Shown here in pieces: positions 1-5,259 of a stretch of DNA of 7,723 nt. The stretch lies in the NCBI GenBank assembly GCA_002371695.1, contig DFGG01000021.1, forward strand, positions 1 through 7,723. The letters are read 5' to 3'. This DNA comes from a bacterium UBA3756. Its GTDB lineage: Bacteria; Bacteroidota; Bacteroidia; Bacteroidales; Bacteroidaceae. Both the position numbers and the translations under genes were made by a program. Under the pieces are notes generated by a model, which saw nothing but the letters and a program-made list of their open reading frames with translations, made no database searches and was not told the origin of the DNA. Position 1 is the stretch's first letter. Every line of letters starts with the position of its first letter.

Positions 1-20
1 AGGATCAAACTCTTCACTGT
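1..20 (-). rRNA. rrs: 16S ribosomal RNA, 5' end only (partial)
   Basis: Bases 1-13 are the exact reverse complement of AGAGTTTGATCCT, the universally conserved 27F primer site close to the 5' end of bacterial 16S rRNA. Aligned from memory with E. coli 16S rRNA, base 20 corresponds to about nucleotide 1 and base 1 to about nucleotide 20, so only the first 20 nucleotides are in the window and the gene runs off the left edge. The upstream leader, boxA-like element and strong promoter on the same strand support an rRNA operon. The exact mature 5' end is estimated. Confidence 0.85.
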
Positions 21-105
21 ATAATCTGTATCTTGCATTGCCAGCCCATAAAAGGACGGCATACGCTTGCTTTGTCTCAGAACGACTATCCTTAAAGTAT
101 CAAGT

Positions 106-122
106 AAAACAAATCTTGTTTT
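106..122 (-). other. Leader hairpin, 7-bp stem
   Basis: AAAACAA (106-112) and TTGTTTT (116-122) are perfect inverted repeats separated by three bases. The stem is A/T-rich and therefore weak on its own. In the rRNA leader it may contribute to folding or processing of the precursor. It is followed neither by a T run nor by a gene end, so it is not a terminator. Confidence 0.4.
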
Positions 123-145
123 GACGGTTCGTTTCTTCATACCCA

Positions 146-164
146 AATGCCTCAAAGAGGCATT
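146..164 (-). other. Leader hairpin, 8-bp stem
   Basis: AATGCCTC (146-153) and GAGGCATT (157-164) form a perfect 8-bp stem with a three-base loop in the rRNA leader, about 35 bases downstream of the boxA-like element on the transcribed strand. This could be a boxB-like or processing structure; only the hairpin itself is directly visible. There is no T run beside it. Confidence 0.5.
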
Positions 165-197
165 CGCTTCTTGTACTACTTCTGTCTATGTAAATCT

Positions 198-209
198 TTC
201 AAAGAACTC
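198..209 (-). promoter_or_regulatory. boxA-like antitermination element
   Basis: On the minus strand the leader reads AGTTCTTTGA, close to the core of the classic rRNA boxA (TGCTCTTTAACA in E. coli), which NusB and NusE bind to make transcription of the untranslated rRNA resistant to termination. It lies about 40 bases after the predicted transcription start and precedes a hairpin, which fits boxA placement. The assignment rests on motif resemblance. Confidence 0.5.
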
Positions 210-251
210 TTTCTATTGTGCCTCGCCATCGTTTTTGAGCGAAAGCGGATG

Positions 252-283
252 CAAAGGTACGCACTTTTTCGATACCATCCAAA
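252..283 (-). promoter_or_regulatory. rRNA operon promoter (Bacteroidetes type)
   Basis: On the minus strand TACCTTTG (252-259) matches the Bacteroidetes -7 consensus TAnnTTTG exactly, and TTTG (280-283) matches the -33 box, with a 20-bp spacer. The DNA behind it (284-333) is rich in A and T tracts, as in UP elements of strong rRNA promoters. Transcription should start near 245 and run leftward through the leader into 16S rRNA. No other good TAnnTTTG match lies in the leader, so a single main promoter is likely. Confidence 0.75.
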
Positions 284-341
284 TTTTTAGCCAATTATTT
301 TTCAAAATCAGTGAAAGTTTTCGAGATTATTGACAATTAGA

Positions 342-380
342 AGGCCTATACCTTATATATAATATATAGAGTATAGGCCT
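342..380 (-). terminator. Hairpin terminator downstream of the BI-1 family gene
   Basis: AGGCCTATAC (342-351) pairs perfectly with GTATAGGCCT (371-380). The stem continues inward through one mismatch into a TTATATA/TATATAG helix that includes a G-T pair. It starts 23 bases past the BI-1 stop codon and about 60 bases before the rRNA promoter on the same strand, so it would keep the BI-1 transcript out of the rRNA operon. The tail is only mildly T-rich (TTCTAATTGT), so termination may be imperfect. No plus-strand gene ends here. Confidence 0.65.
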
Positions 381-403
381 ATTGAGATAAATTTCTCTTG
401 AAA

Positions 404-1132
404 TCATTCCCTTTTCCCAAGAATGCGGAGCAGGTAAATAAAGAGATTAATAAAGTCAAGATAAAGCGATAGAGCTCCAAGCAATGCAAGTTTCTGAGAA
501 GATTCCCCTGCATCTGGTGCCATCATCAACATTTGCTTGATTTTCTGCGAATCATAAGCCGTCAGGCCGACGAAGATCAGCACTCCGACATAACTGATGA
601 TTAAATCAAAGCCTGTACTCTTTAGGAAAAACACATTGACTAGCGAAGCTATAATCAAACCTATCAGGGCCATCAATAAGATTTTCCCCAAAGAGGTAAG
701 GTCGGCTTTAGTTGTATAACCAAAAAATGCCATCACAGCGAAAGTACCAGCAGTAATAAAGAACACGCTAGCTATAGAAGATGTCGTATAGACAAGGAAG
801 ATGGAAGAGAGCACCACACCATTGATGGCAGAGTAGAGAACAAAGAGTAGTGTTGCCGTGGCAAGCGACAGGCGGTTGATAGCAGCACTGATACCAATGA
901 CCAGAGCCAGTTCGGCAATAATCAGTCCCCACATGACTGCAGAGTTGGAGTAGATGGCATTAATCACACCTGGACTATTGGCTACACCATAGGCTGTCAC
1001 CCCCGTAATAATCAGAGCCAATGTCATCCATACATAAACCTTCCGCATGAGTGCAGGGAAAGCCTGAGACATGGACAACTCGCGGTCGCGAGTCATCGTT
1101 GTGTCGAAATTCAATTCGTTGTTGTAATTCAT
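404..1132 (-). CDS. Bax inhibitor-1/YccA family membrane protein
   Basis: This 242-residue protein has seven hydrophobic helices at about 32-52, 64-88, 90-115, 118-141, 148-169, 175-193 and 214-238, after a polar N-terminal tail of about 30 residues. This is the usual length and topology of bacterial BI-1 (TMBIM) proteins of the inner membrane. Two family hallmarks are present: TAYDSQKIK (191-199, Asp194) and YLDFINLFIY (224-233, Asp226). By analogy with Bacillus YetJ these correspond to the Asp pair of the pH-sensitive calcium leak channel. In E. coli, YccA interacts with the FtsH protease, so calcium flux and FtsH modulation are both possible roles. The start at 1132 is preceded by a weak AAGAAG ribosome-binding sequence and a Bacteroidetes promoter. 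The gene is monocistronic, with a hairpin terminator downstream. The family is certain; the physiological role is not. Confidence 0.93.
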   Translation of the reverse strand: MNYNNELNFDTTMTRDRELSMSQAFPALMRKVYVWMTLALIITGVTAYGVANSPGVINAIYSNSAVMWGLIIAELALVIGISAAINRLSLATATLLFVLYSAINGVVLSSIFLVYTTSSIASVFFITAGTFAVMAFFGYTTKADLTSLGKILLMALIGLIIASLVNVFFLKSTGFDLIISYVGVLIFVGLTAYDSQKIKQMLMMAPDAGESSQKLALLGALSLYLDFINLFIYLLRILGKRE

Positions 1133-1171
1133 ATTCTTCTTAATTTAGTTACACACTGATAATGCTACAAA

Positions 1172-1196
1172 AATTGTGCCACAAAGGTACACAATT
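1172..1196. promoter_or_regulatory. Candidate operator: inverted repeat over the BI-1 promoter
   Basis: AATTGTG (1172-1178) and CACAATT (1190-1196) form a perfect 7-bp inverted repeat with an 11-bp spacer. The spacer contains the whole -7 box of the BI-1 promoter (1182-1189). A dimeric repressor bound here would block RNA polymerase. The predicted transcription start lies inside the left arm, so the repeat would act as DNA rather than as an RNA hairpin. No regulator is encoded nearby and the site is a prediction. Confidence 0.35.
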
Positions 1197-1213
1197 ACAT
1201 TTAATAAAGCATA
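1182..1213 (-). promoter_or_regulatory. Promoter of the BI-1 family gene
   Basis: On the minus strand TACCTTTG (1182-1189) is an exact match to the -7 consensus TAnnTTTG and identical to the -7 box of the rRNA promoter at 252. A 20-bp spacer leads to TATG (1210-1213), a one-mismatch version of the TTTG -33 box. The predicted transcript would have a leader of about 40 bases before the start codon at 1132. Confidence 0.6.
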
Positions 1214-1239
1214 AAAAGACAGTCAGAAACACATATTAA

Positions 1240-1271
1240 TTAGTATTTTTGGATTTTTTTCACTAAATTTG
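1240..1271 (+). promoter_or_regulatory. Promoter of the lutABC operon
   Basis: TAAATTTG (1264-1271) matches the -7 consensus TAnnTTTG. The -33 region is weaker: TTAG (1240-1243) lies at the right 20-bp spacing with one mismatch, while a TTTG at 1248-1251 is too close. Transcription should start near 1278, giving a leader of about 40 bases. The imperfect -33 box would fit a promoter that needs an activator, but no operator could be recognised. Confidence 0.5.
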
Positions 1272-1318
1272 TAGCCTGTAATGACTAAAAATATTAAGTA
1301 ACTATACACTAACGAACA

Positions 1319-2056
1319 ATGAAAATCGGTCTATTTATCCCCTGCTATGTAGACGTGGTATACCCTGAGGTAGGCTTAGCCACCTACAAGCTATTAAAAC
1401 ATCTAGGCCTTGACGTAACCTATCCGCTGAACCAGACCTGTTGCGGACAGCCGATGGCGAACGCTGGCTTTGAAAAGCAAGCCATTCCCTTGGCAGAAAA
1501 GTTTGAGGAGAAATTCAAGGAGTTTGATTATGTAGTGGCCCCATCAGTCAGTTGTGTGGCCTTTGTGAAATTGAATTACCCCCGCTTGCTGAAAGGCAAA
1601 CACGAGTGCGTAACTTCTGGTAAAATTATGGATGTGGTGGAGTTCCTTCACGACGTAGTAAAGGTGAACCATCCGCTTGGCACTTTCCCCCACAAGGTAA
1701 GCCTGCACAACAGCTGCCATGGTGTCAGAGAACTGGGACTGAGTTCGCCCAGCGAGGAGAATATCCCTAAGTTCAACAAGATCAAAGACTTGCTGAATTT
1801 AGTAGAGGGTATTCAGGTGTTGGAGCCTGAGCGACCCGACGAATGCTGCGGCTTCGGCGGTATGTTTGCCGTGGAGGAGACAGCGGTGAGCGCCCAGATG
1901 GGTATTGACAAAGTGCAACGCCATATTAAGACAGGTGCCCGCTACGTGACTGGTCCCGACTGTTCGTGCCTGATGCACATGGCAGGTATTGCCAAGAAAC
2001 AAGGCCTCGACGTAGAGTTCAAGCATGTGGTGGAAATCCTTGCCGCAGGATTATAA
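1319..2056 (+). CDS. lutA: L-lactate oxidation protein LutA/LldE, cysteine-rich CCG-domain subunit
   Basis: LutA is one of three cytoplasmic subunits that together oxidise L-lactate to pyruvate. The 245 residues match the usual family length (about 240). Two CCG domains (heterodisulfide-reductase type, iron-sulfur binding) are visible. The first has Cys9, NQTCCGQP with Cys41-Cys42, and Cys79 in PSVSC. The second has HNSCH (Cys133), ECCGFGG (Cys176-Cys177) and DCSC (Cys215, Cys217). The start at 1319 has no Shine-Dalgarno sequence, which is normal for this phylum, and the MKIGLFIPCY opening is characteristic of LldE. The gene leads the lutABC operon, 38 bases before lutB. The closest alternative, a glycolate oxidase or heterodisulfide reductase subunit, is excluded by the lutB and lutC neighbours. 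Confidence 0.93.
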   Translation: MKIGLFIPCYVDVVYPEVGLATYKLLKHLGLDVTYPLNQTCCGQPMANAGFEKQAIPLAEKFEEKFKEFDYVVAPSVSCVAFVKLNYPRLLKGKHECVTSGKIMDVVEFLHDVVKVNHPLGTFPHKVSLHNSCHGVRELGLSSPSEENIPKFNKIKDLLNLVEGIQVLEPERPDECCGFGGMFAVEETAVSAQMGIDKVQRHIKTGARYVTGPDCSCLMHMAGIAKKQGLDVEFKHVVEILAAGL

Positions 2057-2094
2057 ACAGCAAATAATAAATCCGTAAATCATAAATAATTAAA

Positions 2095-3462
2095 ATGAGT
2101 ACAGGACATAGTATAGCAGCAAAAGAGTTCTTAAAGAACCAGACATACGCCAAGTGGCATGATGCCACTTTCTGGTCAGTACGTACCAAACGTGACAATA
2201 TGGCATACGGTCTTGAAGAGTGGGAACAGCTACGAGAGAAAGCTTCTCAAATCAAGCGTCACACCATCACACATCTCGACGAATATCTCGATCAATTTGC
2301 CACAAACGCCGAGAAAAACGGCTGTATTGTGCATTGGGCGAAAGATGCCAAAGAGTTCAACGAAATTGTCTACGGTATTCTGAAGAACCATAATGTAAAG
2401 AAGATTGTGAAGTCAAAGTCGATGCTGACCGAGGAATGCGAAATGAACCCCTATCTTGAAGAGCACGGCATCGAAGTGGTGGAGACCGACCTCGGCGAGC
2501 GCATCATCCAGTTGAAGGGGCAGAAGCCGAGCCATATCGTAATGCCAGCCATTCACCTGAACCACGACGACGTGGGCGAGCTGTTCGAGGAGAAGCTGGG
2601 CAGCGAGAAGGGTAATCACGATCCCACATACCTAACATACGTAGCACGTCTGAGCCTCCGCAATGAGTTCCTGACCGCTGATGCGGGCATGACAGGCGGC
2701 AACTTCGGCATCGCTGAGACGGGTGACATCGTGGTATGCACCAACGAGGGCAATGCGGACATGTCGACGTCATGCCCTAAGCTGCACATCGCTGCCATCG
2801 GGTTAGAGAAGATTATCCCCAACTACGACTGTCTGGCCGTTTTCCAGCGCATGCTCTGCCGCGCCGGCACCGGCCAGCCGACGACGACCTTCACCTCACA
2901 CTTCCGCAAGGCGCGTCCGACGGCCCAGCCTATGCACATTGTTCTGGTGGACAACGGTCGGAGTGAATGGATCGGCAACCCTGAGCACTGGGAGGCCCTC
3001 AAGTGCATCCGTTGCGGATCATGTATGAACACCTGTCCTGTGTATCGCCGCAGCGGAGGATACTCATATAGCTATTTCATCCCCGGCCCCATCGGCATCA
3101 ACCTCGGCATGCTGCGCGACCCGCAGAAGCACTCGGGTAACGTCAGCGCATGTACACTCTGCAACAGTTGCCAGACACTCTGTCCAGCGAAAGTAAACCT
3201 GGGCGATCAGATCTATCTGTGGCGCCAGCAACTCGATGACTTCGGCACGGCCAACCCACAGAAGAAACTGATGTGCAAGGGCATGAGCACGCTCTATGGC
3301 AACAGCGGCATCTACAACTTTGCCACCGGGCTTGCCCACTGGGCCAACATCATCCCCTCACCCCTGATAAACTGCGGGCTGAACCCCTGGGCCGAAGGCC
3401 ACAAGATGATGGAATTCCCCAAGAAGCCGTTCCACGAACTGATTAAAGAATTGAAGGATTGA
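2095..3462 (+). CDS. lutB: L-lactate oxidation iron-sulfur protein LutB/LldF
   Basis: LutB is the electron-transfer core of the lactate-oxidising complex. Its 455 residues fit the family (about 460-475). Residues about 68-290 form a LUD domain, with KSMLTEE (108-114) and GIAETGDIV (205-213). Two 4Fe-4S motifs follow: CIRCGSCMNTCP (Cys304, 307, 310, 314) and CTLCNSCQTLCP (Cys353, 356, 359, 363). The C-terminal part (about 370-455) is the LutB-specific tail ending KELKD. The start at 2095 follows an A/T-rich sequence without Shine-Dalgarno, and the residues near it fit the family. The stop codon falls inside an 8-bp tandem repeat that continues to lutC, 20 bases downstream. No lactate permease is in the window. 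Confidence 0.95.
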   Translation: MSTGHSIAAKEFLKNQTYAKWHDATFWSVRTKRDNMAYGLEEWEQLREKASQIKRHTITHLDEYLDQFATNAEKNGCIVHWAKDAKEFNEIVYGILKNHNVKKIVKSKSMLTEECEMNPYLEEHGIEVVETDLGERIIQLKGQKPSHIVMPAIHLNHDDVGELFEEKLGSEKGNHDPTYLTYVARLSLRNEFLTADAGMTGGNFGIAETGDIVVCTNEGNADMSTSCPKLHIAAIGLEKIIPNYDCLAVFQRMLCRAGTGQPTTTFTSHFRKARPTAQPMHIVLVDNGRSEWIGNPEHWEALKCIRCGSCMNTCPVYRRSGGYSYSYFIPGPIGINLGMLRDPQKHSGNVSACTLCNSCQTLCPAKVNLGDQIYLWRQQLDDFGTANPQKKLMCKGMSTLYGNSGIYNFATGLAHWANIIPSPLINCGLNPWAEGHKMMEFPKKPFHELIKELKD

Positions 3463-3480
3463 AAGATTGAAGAATTGAAA
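3441..3480 (+). repeat. 8-bp tandem repeat across the lutB stop codon and lutB-lutC gap
   Basis: Five consecutive 8-base units are present: GATTAAAG (3441), AATTGAAG (3449), GATTGAAA (3457), GATTGAAG (3465) and AATTGAAA (3473). The array encodes the last residues of LutB, includes its TGA stop (3460-3462), and ends two bases before the lutC start codon. The purine-rich GAAG of the later units may also serve as a weak ribosome-binding sequence for lutC. The unit boundaries are my choice; the periodicity is plain in the sequence. Confidence 0.75.
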
Positions 3481-3482
3481 TT

Positions 3483-4076
3483 ATGGCAAGCAAAGAAGAT
3501 ATACTGAAGAGATACCGGGCGAACGTCAGAGAGAAATTCGACATGCCCGACCTGAGCGACATCAAGGCCATCACCTACCCCGACCCGTTGGTGCAGTTTA
3601 TCAAGATGACGGAGAGCGTAGGCGGTCACGTGATAGAGGTGAAGGAAGGCCAGGACATCAATGAGATTGTCAGGGAGTTGTATCCAGAGGCAAAGGAGAT
3701 TGCCTCGAACCTGCCAGAGGTAACTATCGCCACGAGGAACCCCGACACCGTTGGCAGGGCCCGCGACCTGAACGGCACCGATGTTGGCATCATCCGCGGG
3801 CAGTTCGGCGTGGCTGAGAATGCCTGTGTATGGATTACTCAGACGATGAAGGAAAAGGCTGTGTGCTTCATCTCCGAGAATCTGGTGATACTGCTGCCGA
3901 AGAGCCAGATAGTGAACAATATGCACGAGGCTTACAGGCGGATAGAGTTCGACAAGACGTACGACGGGTACGGGACGTTTATCAGCGGGCCGAGCAAGAC
4001 GGCGGATATTGCGCAGGTGCTCGTGATGGGAGCGCAGGCGGCGAGGAGCGCCACGGTGCTGCTGCTGCCGGAGTGA
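3483..4076 (+). CDS. lutC: L-lactate oxidation protein LutC/LldG (LUD domain)
   Basis: LutC is the third subunit of the LutABC lactate-oxidising complex. The 197-residue protein is a single LUD (DUF162) domain and falls at the short end of the family range (about 190-240). Recognisable motifs are GQFGVAENACVWI (106-118) and SGPSKTADI (168-176), followed by a hydrophobic C-terminal strand ending TVLLLPE. The N-terminal MASKEDILKRYRANV is typical of Bacteroidetes members. The start at 3483 directly follows the tandem repeat, 20 bases after lutB, so the genes are surely co-transcribed. It converges on the aminotransferase gene, with 61 bases between the two stop codons. Confidence 0.92.
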   Translation: MASKEDILKRYRANVREKFDMPDLSDIKAITYPDPLVQFIKMTESVGGHVIEVKEGQDINEIVRELYPEAKEIASNLPEVTIATRNPDTVGRARDLNGTDVGIIRGQFGVAENACVWITQTMKEKAVCFISENLVILLPKSQIVNNMHEAYRRIEFDKTYDGYGTFISGPSKTADIAQVLVMGAQAARSATVLLLPE

Positions 4077-4090
4077 CGTGACGAGGGAGA

Positions 4091-4109
4091 ACTGCGGCAA
4101 TGCCGCAGT
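4091..4109. terminator. Inverted repeat between convergent lutC and aminotransferase genes
   Basis: ACTGCGGCA (4091-4099) and TGCCGCAGT (4101-4109) are perfect inverted repeats around one central base. In RNA this gives a 7-bp GC-rich stem with a five-base loop (or 8 bp with three). It is the only strong hairpin in the 61 bases between two converging stop codons, so a bidirectional terminator is the natural reading. Neither side has a clear T run (TATACGG on one, TTCTCCC on the other), so it may act weakly or mainly stabilise the 3' ends. Confidence 0.45.
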
Positions 4110-4137
4110 ATACGGAACGAAGGGAACGGATGCTGCG

Positions 4138-5259
4138 CTATGGGCGGAAATCATTGAGGAGGTTGGCAATGGTGCCGGCCTCTTCTGTTGTCATGGCCTG
4201 ATGGCAGGGGAGGCTGAGTTCCTGAGCGCTGATGAGTTCAGTGACAGGCAGGGTGAGCGAGGGCCAGGCCTGCCGATAGCACTGCTGGCGATGGGGCGGG
4301 ATGGGATAGTGAACCTGAGTCTGCACGCCGTTGTCGAGCAGATAACGCTGGAGCGTGTCGCGCTGAGGGCAGAGTATGGGGAAGACGTGCCAGACGCTAT
4401 CACGGTCAGGATTCGGAATGCTGAGGAGAGAATTCTCCACCTTATTTATATATATATAAGCAATCTCCTTGCGCCGCTGATTCTCTGCATCGAGGTAACG
4501 GAGTTTCACGTCGAGCATGACAGCCTGCAACTCATCAATGCGACTATTGCGGCCCTGATAAAGATGGACGTACTTCTCACGACTTCCGTAATTGGCGATG
4601 GCACGGATGACCTCTGCCAGATTATCATCATCGGTAGTGACAGCCCCGGCATCACCGAGGGCACCGAGGTTCTTGCCGGGGTAGAAACTGTGACCAGCGG
4701 CATCACCGAGGGAACCGGTGCGACGGGGCTGAGACGGAGACTCAGCATACATGAAACGGCAGCCATGAGCTTGCGCATTATCCTCGATGAGCTTCAGATG
4801 ATGGCGGCGGCAGATGTCGCCGATGAGAGGAGTATAGGCACAGCGGCCATAGAGATGGACTATCATCAGGGCACGGGTGCGCCCGGTGATGGCAGCTTCG
4901 ATGAGGGAGTCGTCAATCTGGAGGGTGTCGGGTGAGGCATCCACAAGGACAGGACGCAAACCGCAGTCGGTGATGGCGAGAATGGAGGCGATAAAGGTGG
5001 TAGCGGGCACGATGACCTCATCGCCCGGAGCCATCACACCCAGTTCGATATAGCCTCGAAGGATGAGCGTGAGTGCATCGAGGCCGTTGCCGCAGCCGAT
5101 GCAGTGACGGGTGCCGATGTATTCGGCATAGTGCTGCTCGAAGAGGCGTGTGGCCTCTCCCTTTAGATACCAGCCAATATCGAACACGCGACCGACAGCC
5201 TGACGCAACTCGGCATCGTGCATATCATTAATCCGTTTCAAATCAAGGTATTTAATCAT
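4138..5259 (-). CDS. fdtB: DegT/DnrJ/EryC1 family sugar-nucleotide aminotransferase (FdtB/QdtB type)
   Basis: This PLP-dependent fold-type I aminotransferase would transfer an amino group, usually from glutamate, to the 3-keto group made by FdtA, giving dTDP-3-amino-3,6-dideoxyhexose. Numbered from the start at 5259 (373 residues), visible motifs are GNGLDAL (57-63, cofactor phosphate), EDNAQAHG (159-166), YPGKNLGALGDAG with the PLP lysine at 196, NSRIDELQA (238-246) and HYPIPPH (317-323). About seven extra residues precede GSLGDAAG compared with the family as I remember it. I prefer the start at 5259 because it gives an ATGA overlap with the upstream stop and the family's usual MIKYLDL opening; an in-frame ATG at 5268 would add three residues. 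It is the last gene of the purT-fdtA-GNAT operon. The product could be Fuc3N or Qui3N; sequence reading alone does not decide. Confidence 0.88.
   Translation of the reverse strand: MIKYLDLKRINDMHDAELRQAVGRVFDIGWYLKGEATRLFEQHYAEYIGTRHCIGCGNGLDALTLILRGYIELGVMAPGDEVIVPATTFIASILAITDCGLRPVLVDASPDTLQIDDSLIEAAITGRTRALMIVHLYGRCAYTPLIGDICRRHHLKLIEDNAQAHGCRFMYAESPSQPRRTGSLGDAAGHSFYPGKNLGALGDAGAVTTDDDNLAEVIRAIANYGSREKYVHLYQGRNSRIDELQAVMLDVKLRYLDAENQRRKEIAYIYINKVENSLLSIPNPDRDSVWHVFPILCPQRDTLQRYLLDNGVQTQVHYPIPPHRQQCYRQAWPSLTLPVTELISAQELSLPCHQAMTTEEAGTIANLLNDFRP
4446..4459. repeat. AT-dinucleotide palindrome inside the aminotransferase gene
   Basis: TTATATATATATAA is a perfect 14-base palindrome built on an uninterrupted TA run, in an otherwise fairly GC-rich gene. 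It encodes part of the helix reading AYIYIN (residues about 267-272 from the 5259 start). Confidence 0.7.

Larger units (their letters stand above)
21..245 (-). other. rRNA operon leader (transcribed, non-coding)
   Basis: This stretch lies between the predicted start of rRNA transcription (near 245) and the 16S 5' end. It has no convincing gene on either strand. An 88-codon open frame at 67-333 on the plus strand runs opposite to rRNA transcription and resembles no family I know. The leader holds a boxA-like element and two compact hairpins, as expected for antitermination and for processing of the 16S precursor. The boundary at 245 is inferred from the promoter position, and the processing sites cannot be placed without the sequence downstream of 16S. 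Confidence 0.65.

Noticed and set aside
67..333. 88-codon open frame on the plus strand
   Set aside because: It covers the rRNA leader and promoter in the opposite direction, has no recognisable domain and no promoter or ribosome-binding sequence; the region is explained by rRNA regulatory elements.
1391..1560. Apparent missing first cysteine of CxxC in the first CCG domain of LutA (PSVSC)
   Set aside because: LldE/LutA proteins commonly have a single cysteine in an S-x-S-C setting here, so it is not evidence of a defective subunit.
3312..4169. 285-codon minus-strand open frame opposite lutB and lutC
   Set aside because: Both lutB and lutC have complete family motifs on the plus strand; this frame resembles no family and is a codon-bias shadow.
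4647..4717. Direct repeat of 20 bases with 19 matching (4647-4666 and 4698-4717)
   Set aside because: The two copies encode the GSLGDAAG and GALGDAG motifs that flank the PLP lysine, a duplicated pattern normal for this aminotransferase family; same codon choice explains the DNA identity.
4078..4935. 285-codon plus-strand open frame beginning just after lutC
   Set aside because: It lies antisense to the aminotransferase, whose catalytic motifs are all intact. The predicted protein is low in recognisable structure, so it is a shadow frame of a GC-rich gene.
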